Assembly (NCBI RefSeq): GCF_018294505.1
Contig: NC_057809.1
Location: 136,374,979-136,438,978, forward strand
Source: Triticum aestivum
Lineage: Eukaryota; Streptophyta; Magnoliopsida; Poales; Poaceae
Reading direction: 5' to 3'
Length of the DNA: 64,000 bases
Part shown: one piece after another, positions 22,045-32,725 of the stretch
Layout: each line of letters opens with the position of its first letter
Numbering within the stretch: position 1 is the stretch's first letter
Made by a program: the position numbers and the translations under genes
The notes under the pieces: model-generated
Told to the model about the DNA's origin: nothing
The model's input: only the letters and a program-made list of their open reading frames with translations
Database searches by the model: none

Positions 22045-24779
22045 ATGGCCGGTCGACGCAGCTCCTCCTCTCGCACCCCTAGCTCCAAGCCTGGAGATTG
22101 GGAGAGATGTTCCATCCCGCACAACAAATTGGTGATGCTTCAGTCCAAGGGATGTCTTCCCCCAGCGTACCTGGTCCCGGTTCGAGCCGGGCTTGCCACC
22201 TACAATGGTGGAGAGAAAGCAGAGAGCCGTCCCAATCCCTCCAAGGGAGAGCGGGTATGCCTTGTCCCTTATTTAGTAAGAGGGCTTGGATTTCCAATTC
22301 ATCCGTTTCTCCGGGGGCTCCTGGAGTTCTACGGCCTCCAGTTGCACAATCTTACGCCTGCCTCCCTGCTGCACATCGCGGGATTCATAGCCCTTTGCGA
22401 GTTGTTTCTGGGCTGTGAAGCTCATTTCGCTCTGTGGAGGAAGCTGTTCTGCCTTGTGCCCCGTTCTCAGAAGGGGCCAATATATCAAGTGGGTGGAGCC
22501 GAAGTGTGGCATGTTGCCGGGACCGGATACCTGTCCGGAACCCCAAAGAAGACGTCCGAAGACTGGCCTTCAGAATGGTTTTATATAGAAGACGTACCCC
22601 TCCCGGATCCTATTCGGATCGGCCTTCCTGAGTTCGACAACGCCCCTTTGAAGAAGCGCCGGAGCTGGCGTCCACGGAGCCCCCTGGAGGAAGATGACAG
22701 GGACATTGTTTACCTGATGAGCCGGATAAGTTTTTTAGCTCGATCCGGACTGACCATGATCGAGGTCATGGCCACATGTATTATGCGGGGGGTGCAGCCG
22801 CTTCAGTATAGAGGCCACCCCATGTGGGATTTCAACGGGGAGGATGACGCCACCCGCCACGGCCGCAAAGGGTCGGGATCGGCTGCTGATCTAATAAAGA
22901 TCTTATCCACTTTGTACAAGGAAGAAGAGGAGGAATTCCTTCGTGTCAACCCGAGGGCCATTTTTCTATGTAAAACCCTCCGAGCTGGGTAAGCGGAGAC
23001 TTTTTATCGTCCATCCATTTCGTATTCCCATAGTTAAGTATTCATTCTAGCAATTTCATCGCAGGAGCTGCGCCAGGCTGTAAAGGAGATAAATAACCCT
23101 CATCCACAACCCGAGGACCCCGGACGGTCCCTTGATCCGGCCTCCCAGGAGGATCCGGGCGTATCTATGGAGCTGATCGATGGGGTATTTTACCAATCGA
23201 GTAATGACAATGCTTTGGTGGCCATTACGGCCGATTACCCTGGGCTAGTTCCAGCCTCACAGGTGACTGAGACCGAAGTCCCAGCACTTTAAAAAGGGAT
23301 CCGTCCTTGCGCTTTTTTGATTGCCGCATAACAGCCGTGTTTCGCAGGGGAGGTCCTCGGGGCAGAAGGCCGAGCCTGTGGCAATTAGCCAACAAGGGGT
23401 CGCGAGGCCAGGCAGGCTGGAAAGATCCGTAGTCCGGATTGAGACACCAGCACAGCGATACGGTGCGCCGTCTTTATTGCAAGACATTATTCTCAGAGGC
23501 ATATTAACGCCTATACCTGGAGAGGCTACCAATCGTGCCTCCACAAGCTAGGCTCCAAGGCCGGATTCGGAGGCGAGAACGAATACAAGGCATTTGCCGG
23601 GTGCTCCTCCGACAGAGGATGCGGATAAACTGTCCGCCACCCATTCCGAGGTGGAAAGTGCCATGAACCACATGCGTCGCTGGACTGTTCTTCGTGACGC
23701 TTGTTTCTCCCCAGAGGCATTGGATGCCTTCAATTCGGGAGACGTGCACCTCCGTGCCGCTCAAAATGGTCTAGCCAGAGCCACGGAGCAGTATGTAAAG
23801 GACATACGGGTGAGAAAATTTGATGATTATATATATCAGTAGCCCCTGAGACTTGAAATAGTTAGGATAACTGATTTAAGGATCATTTGTTATGCAGGTT
23901 CTTACAGAAAAGAATACTCAACTGTCCCAGGAGCTGGAAGAGTGCAAAGCCCAACTTCAGGCCGCACTGGCCACAGCAGGGGAGGCCAAAGAGACCCCCT
24001 CTCGTAACATATCCTTCGAATGATAAGTATCATATTAGAATGCGGCGTATATGCAGATCTGACGATAAAATTGCAGATGAGGCTGGAGTGAATCTGGATA
24101 AGCAACAGCTCATACGCCAGCTAAAGGCCGGTGAGAGCGTGCTTACGAGGGTGAGGCAGGAGAAGAATGATCTCCTAGATGCCAACACCAAGCTGGGCGT
24201 GGAACTAAAAGATGTTCGGGCCCAACTGTCAGACTCTGTTAAGGAGAATCGGCGGCTTCGACGCGGCATATTTAGTAAGTGCTTGAACGAACTTTGAAAA
24301 AGAGTTCGGCGAGGAAGCTGGCTGATAGAGTTATGTCTGTAGGTATGCTAACAGGTCGTCCTGCCGAGGAGATGCCCGGTTCAACGGGCGATCTTCTTCC
24401 CGAGCTCTAACAGCTGCATGAACGAGTTCGGCAGGTGATGCAAGGCGTCGCCCAGGCCTTGTGGCCATCCGTCTCCATGCCTGAAGGCCTTGGAGATCTT
24501 ATAGAAAAGCTGAAGGGAGCACGACGACGCTTACGATTATGGAAGATATCGGCATGCCATTAGGGCGCTAGGGAAGCCTGGGCGATGGTGAAGACATGGT
24601 ACACGAAGGCTGACCCGAACCACATGGCCGAAGTCGGACCAGTGGGCCCTGATGGGAAGGAGATCCCTGTGAGCTTAGTGTATGGCCAGGTAGAATTGGC
24701 CGCAAAGTATTCCCAACAGGATTGTAGACTAGATAGCCTATTAGATGGTATTGAAGAGGAATTCAACCAGTCAAATTGA
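22045..24779 (+). pseudogene. Antisense six-exon ORF of Tat-1 (transposase_28-like)
   Basis: Read on the strand opposite to gag-pol. Inferred exons: 22045-22988, 23065-23262, 23348-23809, 23898-24003, 24077-24274 and 24343-24779. All five introns are short (73-88 bp) with GT...AG ends, and the last four join in frame. The first junction is off by one base, so an indel near the end of exon 1 is likely. Exon 1 begins MAGRRSSSSRTPSS, chosen over an upstream non-ATG start, and contains the region PFLRGLLEFYGLQLHNLTP, typical of Pfam 'putative gypsy type transposon' (PF04195). Exons 4-6 predict coiled coil. In-frame stops remain at 23549-23551, at about 24408 and at about 24560. The function is unknown; such ORFs are described in Tat elements. 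The frame ends EFNQSN-TGA, tail to tail with integrase. Confidence 0.75.
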
Positions 24780-25589
24780 CTATGTAATTTTAAATTGACA
24801 TGTATAATGCCTTCTAGCCGGATTGTAGATCGTTTGTCGTGGCAGACCTTTTCGCTTCAACCTCGGGACCCGATAGTCCGGAGTGTATCCGAATACCCTC
24901 TCGGTTATGTAAGAATCGGGGTATGCGTGGAGACCAGGCGTAGGGGTCATTAGTGCTTTATCAGACAAGTGCCCAACTAGTTATGTTATATTACATGGGT
25001 AGTAAGAAACATCTTCCAGGGAGAATAGTTCTGTTAAGGGTTCCTTTCCCTGGGTAAGCATGCCCTAAAGTGCATGTCCGGACTGCGATAAGAAGCGCGG
25101 AAAAAATCATCTAGGGGCAGATATGAATAATAAAAGTCATCTTTTGTTCACCGACCGAATATTCCCTTAAGAACGCTAGCTTTCGGCTTCACCCAGTCTG
25201 AGGTACACGTCCGGCTGACCCGGCGGTAACAATCGCAGAGGTGCTCCCCTTATGCCCTAGCCGAATTAATGGGAACATAGGGCATAAATACAAGAGCCAG
25301 ACAACCCAGCTTGGCCAAAACTTAAGTCATATCGATGCATATAATGGTGAAAAAAGGTACATGCGGAAGTATAACACATGTGTTGGGCGTGAGGCTCAGT
25401 GAAATAATTAAAGCTTCTGTGAAAGAAGCCCCCATGTATGAAGAGTGCGGCTAGTGCATCTGTGATGTATGAGTGAGGCACAAGGTGACCCTTGAAGGCC
25501 TAGAGAAATAAAAGAAAGAAAGGGAAACAAGACAGGTGATGCATATGCAGAAAATGGACAAAGGGAGGGGACTAACATAAAGTCCGGTG
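24780..25589. other. Tat-1 spacer between antisense gene and integrase
   Basis: About 0.8 kb separating two convergent genes; no ORF is supported on either strand. A segment at about 25180-25340 (CTTCACCCAGTCTGAGGTAC through CCCAGCTTGG) recurs, diverged, in Tat-2 at about 63010-63180 and more weakly at about 63630-63800. It is therefore a shared non-coding module of these elements, perhaps carrying 3' end signals for both transcripts. Confidence 0.6.
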
Positions 25590-26566
25590 CTAGGCGTAGA
25601 ATCTTCGGAGCCTTGCTGCGTTCCATGGGTTCGGCTTGAGTCGACTAGTCGATCATCCCGCAGTCGGTACGCTCCACCAGTCAGAACTTGGTCGATAATG
25701 AAGGGACCTTCCCATTTGGGCTCGAGCTTGTTCTTTTTCTTATCCGGCAGCCCTAGAACTACTTCGCCAACGTTATAAGTTTTGGCCCGTACTTCTCTGC
25801 TTTGGTATCTGCGAGCCTGTTGCTGGTAAAATGCGGAACGGGCTTTGGCTACGTCGCGCTCTTCCTCCAAGGTGTCCAGACTGTCCTGCCTATCGAGCTC
25901 GGCTTCTCTTTCTTCGTACATGCGCACTCGAGGTGAGTCATGAATTATGTCATAGGGCAGGACTACCTCTGCGCCGTACACCATAAAAAACGGTGTATAT
26001 CCGGTACTACGATTCGGCGTGGTCCGCAGCCCCCAGAGTACGGAGTCGAGCTCCTCTACCCAGTGCGTGTCAGACTCCGTTAAGGAGCGCACTAATCTGG
26101 GTTTAATGCCGCTCATTATAAGACCATTTGCTCGTTCGACTTAACCGTTGGTTTGTGGGTGATAGACTGAAGCATAATCGAGCTTGATGCCCATTTTGCT
26201 ACACCAGAGTTTTACCTCGTCGGCCGTGAAGTTTGTGCCGTTATCAGTGATGATGCTGTGGGGGACGCCGTAACGGTGTACAACCCCGGATATGAAATCT
26301 ATCACCGGTCCGGATTCGGCTGTTTTCACAGGTTTAGCCTCTATCCATTTGGTGAATTTATCCACCATGACCTGCAAGTATTTTTTCTTATGGGTTCCCC
26401 CTTTAAGGGGTCCAACCATGTCAAGCCCCCAGATTGCGAAGGGCCATGTAATGGGGATTGTCTGGAGGGCGGTGGGTGGCATGTGGCTTTGATTTGCAAA
26501 GAGCTGGTAACTGGCGCAACGTTGGACCAAGTCTTGTGCATCTGCCCGGGCCGTTGGCCAATAAAA
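25590..26566 (-). pseudogene. Tat-1 integrase (degraded)
   Basis: DDE integrase core on the minus strand. The first Asp is in WGLDMVGP, the second in SIITDNGTNF, and the Glu follows as VERANG. A TAA at 26141-26143 interrupts PQTNG-VERANG, probably a former CAA. The reading frame also has a TGA at 26567-26569 separating it from the upstream RNase H frame, and a one-base shift near 25640, after which the natural-looking end (LRRFYA-TAG at 25590-25592) is in another frame. Of the zinc-binding residues, the His pair is upstream (IHAGLGGHH); of the Cys pair only one seems kept (RCASYQ). It would have inserted the cDNA into the genome; it is not functional as it stands. Confidence 0.88.
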
Positions 26567-27490
26567 TCATGTACGAAAGGCCTTGCTTACAAGAGCCAGG
26601 GCTGCGGCGTGATGGCCGCCGAGTCCGGCGTGAATTTCTGCCAAAAGTTTCCGCCCTTCCTCTTCGGAGATGCACCTTTGAAGGACTTCGATAGCACTTT
26701 TTTTGTACAATTCTCCCTCATGGACCCTATAGGCCTTGGATCGCCGCACTATGCAGCGTGCCTCATTTTGGTCCTCCTGAAGTTCCTGTCTAGTTAGGTA
26801 GGCCAGGAATGGTTCTGTCCGTAGGGCAATAATGGCCATTATTTCATGGGCTGATTGTGTTATTTCGGTGGCGGAGCCTCCGATTGTGTCAGAGAGTTCG
26901 GTATCGGGTATTTTGGCCGGGTCCAGACTGTTGTTACCGGTGTCCCCTTCCCATGCTACGGATGGCTTGAAGAGTCGTTCCAGAAATATGTTGGGAGGGA
27001 CCGCGTCGCGTTTTGCGCCGATGCGGGCGATATCCGACGCCTGATTGTTTTCCCGAGCCACATGGTGAAATTCGAGCCCCTCGAACCGAGCTGACATTTT
27101 TAGGACGACATTGCGATAAGCTGCCATTTTCGGATCCTTGGCATCGAAGTCTCCATTTATTTGGGATATCGCGAGGTTCGAATCCATACGCACCTCTAGG
27201 CGTTGAATACCCATAGATACTGCCATCCGGAGACCATGTAGAAGGGCCTCATATTCGGCCGCGTTGTTGGAGTCCGTATACATTATCTGTAGTATGTATT
27301 GGACGGTATCTCCTGTTGGGGACGTCAAAACGATGCCAGCCCCCAGACCAACCAACATTTTGGAGCCGTCGAAGTGCATGATCCAGTTTGAATATGTGCC
27401 GTACTCTTTAGGGAGTTCGGCTTCCGTCCACTCAGCGATGAAGTGAGCCAAAACTTGCGACTTGATAGCTCGCCGTGGCTTGTAAGTCAT
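26567..27490 (-). pseudogene. Tat-1 second RNase H (aRNH) and integrase N-terminus
   Basis: The open frame of about 300 codons starts after the RT-linked RNase H. It contains WIMHFDGSK (first acidic residue), AAEYEALLHGL (Glu), VRMDSNLAISQ (Asp) and HHVARENNQASD (His and Asp), the order of a second, archaeal-type RNase H domain. That extra domain between the usual RNase H and integrase is a known hallmark of the Tat lineage. The last part (HEGELYKKS, EIHAGLGGHH) is the start of the integrase zinc domain. The frame has no stop within this interval, making it the best-preserved part of pol. Confidence 0.85.
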
Positions 27491-28040
27491 GTCGAATGGG
27501 AGGAGCTCAATGGCCCATTTGGCAATCCGGCCCGTCGCGTCGCGGTTGTTTATAATATCGTTAAGTGGTACTTCCGAGGCTACCGTTATCGAACACTCTT
27601 GAAAGTAGTGTCACAGCTTCCGGGATGCCATAAATACCGCGTACGCTATCTTTTGATAATGCGGGTACCGTGATTTGCATGGAGTAAGGACAGTGGATAC
27701 ATAGTAAACTGGCTTTTGAAGGGGAATTTGTGTCCGTCCGCTTCTCGCTCGACGACGAGCACTGCGCTTACTACTTGATGAGTTGCCGCAATGTATAATA
27801 GCATTGGTTCGCCAATATTTGGCGCAGCCAGGACTGGGTTTGTTGCCAATATGGTTTTATTTTGTTGAGTCCGGCCGAGGCGGCATCCGTCCACTCGAAG
27901 TGTTTGGTGCGCCGGAGGAGGCGATAAAGGGGTAATGCCTTTTCTCCCAAATGGGAGATAAAGCGGCTTAGAGCCGCCACGCATCTAGTCAATTTTTGTA
28001 TTTGTTTGAGGTCTGTTGGGGTAGCCAACTGTGACAACAC
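27491..28040 (-). pseudogene. Tat-1 RT-linked RNase H (degraded)
   Basis: Pieces of the normal RNase H follow RT on the minus strand: FISHLGEKALPLYRLLRR, then HFEWTDAA, and further KPILAAPNIGEPMLLYIAAT-like sequence. The pieces occur in more than one frame, so at least one frameshift is present. The region directly abuts the second RNase H. Confidence 0.75.
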
Positions 28041-29716
28041 TCAGATTTTGGCCGGATTAGCTTCAATACCTCTACTAGAGACGATGAATCCTAGGAGCTT
28101 TCCGGCTGGTACGCCGAAAACGCATTTTTCCGGATTGAGCTTGATGTCATATGTTCGGAGGTTGTCGAATGTGAGCCTCAAGTCGTCTACTAGAGTTTCG
28201 ACATGCTTGGTTTTAACAACCACGTCGTCCACGTATGCCTCCACTGTTTTGCCGATCTGGTTTGCCAGACATGTCTGAATCATGTGCTGATATGTTGCGC
28301 CGGCGTTTTTGAGCCCGAAGGGCATTGTGTTGAAGCAGAATGGGCCATATGGTGTGATGAATGCTGTTGCGGCTTGGTCTGGCTCCGCCATTTTAATTTG
28401 ATGGTAGCTGGAGTATGCGTCGAGGAAACACAATGAATCGTGTCCTGTGGTAGCATCGATGATTTGATCGATGCGGGGAGGGGGAAGGGATCCTTTGGGC
28501 AGGCCTTGTTAAGGTCCTTAAAATCGACGCACAAGCGCCAGGATTTGTCCTTCTTTGGTACCATCACCAGGTTTGCTAGCCAGTCCGGATGCTTTATGTC
28601 TCTGAAGAATCCGGCCTGCAATAGCTTGGCTAGTTCCTGTCTCGTGGCTTGTCTCTTAGGCTCGGAGAAACGTCGAAGAGCCTGCTTGGCTGGCTTGAAT
28701 CCTTTTAGGATATTTAGGCTGTGCTTAGCCAACCTGCGCGGGATTCCTGGCATGTCTGAAGGGTGCCAGGCGAAAATGTCCCAGTTCTCGCGTAGGAACT
28801 CTCGCAGTGCGACATCGACATCAGGGTTTAATTGTGCCTCGATGGAAGCTGTTTTTGTAGGGTCCGTTGGATGGGCTTGGAATTTGACTATTTCGTCCGC
28901 CGGTTTAAAGGAGGTGGACTTGGATCTTTTATCGAGTATCACATCATCCCTGTTCACCATGGAGCGCAGCGCAGTTAGTTCCTCAGCCGCTAGGGCTTCG
29001 GATAGTGCCTCGAGGGCCAGTGCGGCTGTCTTATTTTCGGTGCGGAGTGCTATGTCCGGATCACTAGCAAGAGTGATGATTCCGTTGGGCCCGGGCATTT
29101 TGAGCTTCATGTACCCGTAATGGGGTATGGCTTGGAATATTGTAAACGCCTCCCACCCTAGTAGAGCGTGGTATCCGCTGCTGAACGGGGCCACTTGGAA
29201 TGTAATTTCTTCGGACATGTAATTATCCGGTGTGCCGAATACCACATCTAGTGTGATTTTCCTAGCACAGCGTGCTTCCCGACTGGGGATGATTCCTCTA
29301 AAGGTTGTGCTACTGTGCTCAATGCGGCTCCAGTCTATTTCCATCTTTTGAAGAGTTTCCTCATAGATGAGGTTTAATCCGCTGCCGCCGTCCATGAGTA
29401 CCTTGGTGAGTCGAAAGCCGTCCACAATTGGACTGAGGACCAGTGCGGCTGGTGCTCAGGCTATTCGGAATTTGGGTTCGTCACTGGCATTGAAGGTAAT
29501 AGTCGTGTCACTCCAAGGATTTATTTCTGCTATGTGGCAGATTTCGGCCATGCTGCGGAGTGTTCGCTTGCGTCTATTATTTGATGCGAAGGTCTCAAAG
29601 ACCGTTAACACCGTATTGTTGTCCGCGGGATGATGCTTTGTGGTTTTTGGGAGCAGTAGATCCTCACCACTTTTGGCCACCTGCTGGAGTATCCAACATG
29701 CTCTAAGGCTGTGCAT
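28041..29716 (-). pseudogene. Tat-1 protease and reverse transcriptase (degraded)
   Basis: Read from 29716 downward. The gag/protease linker (HSLRACWILQQVAKSGEDL) is followed by a TGA at 29456-29458 (a likely CGA). Then comes the protease, with VLMDGGSGLNL holding the catalytic Asp, and a linker to RT (MVPKKDKSWRLCVDFKDLN). A frameshift near 28475 moves the frame. RT continues with FLDAYSSYHQI (first catalytic Asp) and YVDDVVVKTK (YVDD). A second TGA at 28041-28043, again a likely CGA, ends it before RNase H. The order and motifs are those of Ty3/gypsy pol; the frame changes make a full product impossible without repair. Confidence 0.9.
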
Positions 29717-29735
29717 TGGTATTGCATCTGCTGTA

Positions 29736-30701
29736 CTATGAATTTTGCAGGGTCCGTTGCCATCCCTCCAGTACGGTTCCTTGCCCCATGAAGGGATTTT
29801 TCTTTTTGGTAGTTAACCCGGGTGTATTGTGATAATGCACCCTTTTATTTCGGACTGGGTTTGTATTCAGGGCCGGATTATCCCAAAATTTTATTTCAGT
29901 TTTCCAGGCGCTTTCCATCGCACAGTACTTTAGTACTATGGACACCAAGTCAGCAAAGCGTGTAATTTCGCGGCGACTTATGGCATTGAGGATTCCCTTG
30001 TCCGTGCAATTATTGCAAAAGAATGAAATTGCGTCTTCCTCGCGGCAGTCCTTTATCCTGTTCATGACTAGGAGGAATCTGGCCCAGTAATGGTGTACTG
30101 TTTCTTCGGGCTCTTGCCTAATTTGGGATAGATCGCGTATGTTTGGGTGGGTGGGTGGAATTGAATCCGAATCCTCACCCGATCTGAGACTCAGGGGCCA
30201 AGGAGTTTCCGAACTCGAAAGTTCGGATTCTTGGATGTTTTCCGATAAATCTAGCCCGCTGCCTGATTCTAGGTTCAGGCCTTGAGTGACGTCCTCCCCT
30301 CCGCGGGTATCCGGCTTGGAGGGATCGTGAATCCGGACATAGCTAGTCCTTAAGATAGATGAAGGGTTGCCGCATTGTTCCTCCACCACTGGAACGTGAT
30401 GGGTGACCTGGGGAGAGTTAATCTCTCTTAAGTCGGGTTTAGGCCCAATCTGATCATAGTCTGTAGCGACTCCCAGGGCGGCGATGTGATCCAAGAGCTC
30501 GTTCAGGGAAGAGAGCTCCATTGGATCTAACTGCTCGGCGAGTTCCGAGTTGACGTGAAGATTGCTTTTGATGACCCGAGAAGTCATCGTCGGCGCAGCG
30601 ACCGAACAGGCGGTCGTAAGAAAACCACCTAGCCGGAGAGTTTGGCCGATAGCCAAAGCTCCCTCAGCGATAGTGCCATCTTTAAAGACGAGATGAGACA
30701 T
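29736..30701 (-). pseudogene. Tat-1 gag
   Basis: A 321-codon frame from ATG 30701 (MSHLVFKDG), chosen over an upstream non-ATG start. The C-terminal part has the retrotransposon gag signature PEETVHHYWARFLLVMNRIK. The protein lacks a visible zinc knuckle before its stop, and the next coding part lies in a different frame, so it is probably truncated by a frameshift near 29736. Gag would form the particle that packages the RNA. Confidence 0.8.
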
Positions 30702-30748
30702 CCTTCTTGGTGGCGACGGCACAACGGAACTCTCAATGAAAGGACCAA

Positions 30749-31230
30749 TGTCGGTGTCAAAACCGGCGGATCTCGGGTAGGGGGTCCTGAACTGTGCGTC
30801 TAGGCCGGATGGTAACAGGAGGCAGGGGACACGAAGTTTTACCCAGGTTCGGGCCCTCTTGATGGAGGTAAAACCCTATGTCCTGCTTGATTAATATTGA
30901 TGATATGGGTAGTACAAGAGTAGATCTACCACGAGATTAGAGAGGCTAAACCCTAGAAGCTAGCCTATGGTATGATTGTATGTTGTGATTGTTGTCCTAC
31001 GGACTAAAACCCTTCGGTTTATATAGACACCAGAGAGGGTTAGGGTTACACAAGGTCGGTTACAAAGGAGGAGATATCCATATACGTATTGCCTAGCTTG
31101 CCTTCCATGCCAAGTAGAGTCCCATCCGGACACGAGACGAAGTCTTCAATCTTGTATCTTCATAGTCTAACAGTCCGGCCAATGGAGATAGTCCGGCTGT
31201 CTGGAGACCCCCTAATCCAGGACTCCCTCA
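30749..31230 (-). repeat. Tat-1 5' LTR
   Basis: 482 bp, 8 substitutions from the left copy. A TATA motif (TATATAAA on the minus strand) is kept at about 31018-31025. On its right is the GTGGG duplication; only 10 bp of E1 separates that from the next solo LTR. Confidence 0.95.
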
Positions 31231-31245
31231 GTGGGTGTATGGTAT

Positions 31246-32725
31246 TGATGACTCACAAGTGTAGGGGATCTATCGTAGCCTTTTCGATAAGTAAGAGTGT
31301 CGAACCCAACTAGGAGCAGAAGGAAATGATAAGCGGTTTTCAACAAGGTATTCTCTGCAAGCACTGAAATTATCGGTAACAGATTGTTTTGTGATAAGGT
31401 AATTTGTAACAAGTAATAATGCAAGTAAATAAGGTGCAGCAAGATGGCCCAATCCTTTTTGTAGCAAAGGACAAGCCTGGACAAACTCTTATATAAAGGA
31501 AAACGCTCCCGAGGACACATGGGAATTATCGTCAAGCTAGTTTTCATCACATTCATATGATTCACGTTCGGTACTTTGATAATTTGATATGTGGGTGGAC
31601 CGGTGCTTGGGTATACTGCCCTTACTTGGACAAGCATCCCACTTATGATTAACCCCTATTGCAAGCATCCGCAACTACAATAGAAGTATTAAGGTAAACC
31701 TAACCATGGCAATGCATAAACTAGGGTTTAAGCTACTGTCACTCTAGCAACCCATCATCTACTTATTACTTCCCAATTCCTCCCTCTAGGCCCAAAAAAT
31801 AGTGAAGTGTCATGTAGTCGACGTTCACATGACACCACTAGAGGGATGACAACATACATCTCATCAAAATATTGAACGAATACCAAATTCACATGACAAC
31901 TTATAGCAAGACTTCTCTCATGTCCTCAGGAAAAAACGTAACTACTCACAAAGCATATTCATGTTCATAATCAGAGGGGTATTAATATGCATAATGGATC
32001 TTAACATATGATCTTCCACCAAGTAAACCAACTAGCATCAACTACAAGGAGTAATCAACACTACTAGCAACCCACAGGCACCAATATGAGGTTTGGATAC
32101 AAAGATTGGATACAAGAGGTGAACTAGGGTTTGAGATGAGATGGTGCTGGTGAAGATGTTGATGGAGATTGATCCCCTCCCGATGAGAGGATCGTTGGTG
32201 ATGACGATGGTGATGATTTCCCCCTCCCAGAGGGAAGTTTCCCGGGCAGAACAGCTTCGCCGGAGCCCTAGATTGGTTCTGCCAAGGTTTCGCCTCGTGG
32301 CGGCGGAGTTTCATCTCGTGAGCTTGCTTATGATTTTTTCCTCGATGAAAGACTCCATATAGCCAAAGATGGGCATCAGAGGGCCGCCAGGGGGCCCACG
32401 AGGCAGGGGGCGCGCCCAGGGAGTAGGGTGCGCCCCCACCCTCGTGGACGGTGGGTGGCCCCCCTCTGGTACTTCTTTCGCCAAATATTTTTATATATTC
32501 TAAAAATAATTCCCGTGGAGTTTCAGGACTTTTGGAGATGTGCAGAATAGGTCTCTAATATTTGCTTCTTTTCTAGCCCAGAATTCCAGCTGCCGGCATT
32601 CCCCCTCTTCATGTAAACCTTGTAAAATAAGAGAGAATAGGCATAAGTATTGTGACATAATGTGTAATAAAGCCCATAATGCGGTAAATATCGATATAAA
32701 AGCATGACGCAAGATGGACGTATCA
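31246..32725 (-). mobile_element. Solo LTR of a second TGATACGTC family within E1
   Basis: 1480-bp sequence with LTR ends (minus strand TGATACGTCCATCTTGCG...GTGAGTCATCA) lying in E1, while E2 has continuous sequence at this point. No partner LTR or interior is present. The flanking pentamers differ (GGTAT at left, GCCAC at right), so there is no target duplication to confirm a simple insertion followed by LTR-LTR recombination. It contains an AAACCCTAGTTCA leader block on the minus strand. It belongs to a Triticeae-abundant Ty3 family; the name is not asserted. Confidence 0.8.

Larger units (their letters stand above)
21236..31230 (-). mobile_element. Tat-1: Tat-lineage Ty3/gypsy element with antisense gene
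   Basis: Ten-kilobase element in minus orientation with 482-bp LTRs at 21236-21717 and 30749-31230 and a perfect GTGGG duplication (21231-21235, 31231-31235). Gag, protease, RT, RNase H, a second RNase H and integrase are read from right to left on the minus strand. A separate spliced gene is read left to right on the + strand between the 3' LTR and integrase. Short LTRs, a second RNase H and an extra antisense ORF are known features of the plant Tat lineage. I count 8 substitutions between the LTRs (1.7%), so it is one of the younger insertions here, yet every coding part carries a stop or frameshift. Confidence 0.92.

Noticed and set aside
28440..29120. 226-codon + strand frame opposite Tat-1 RT
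   Set aside because: It is the mirror frame of the minus-strand protease/RT sequence; the residues with known motifs are on the minus strand. Unlike 22045-24779, it has no introns or domain.
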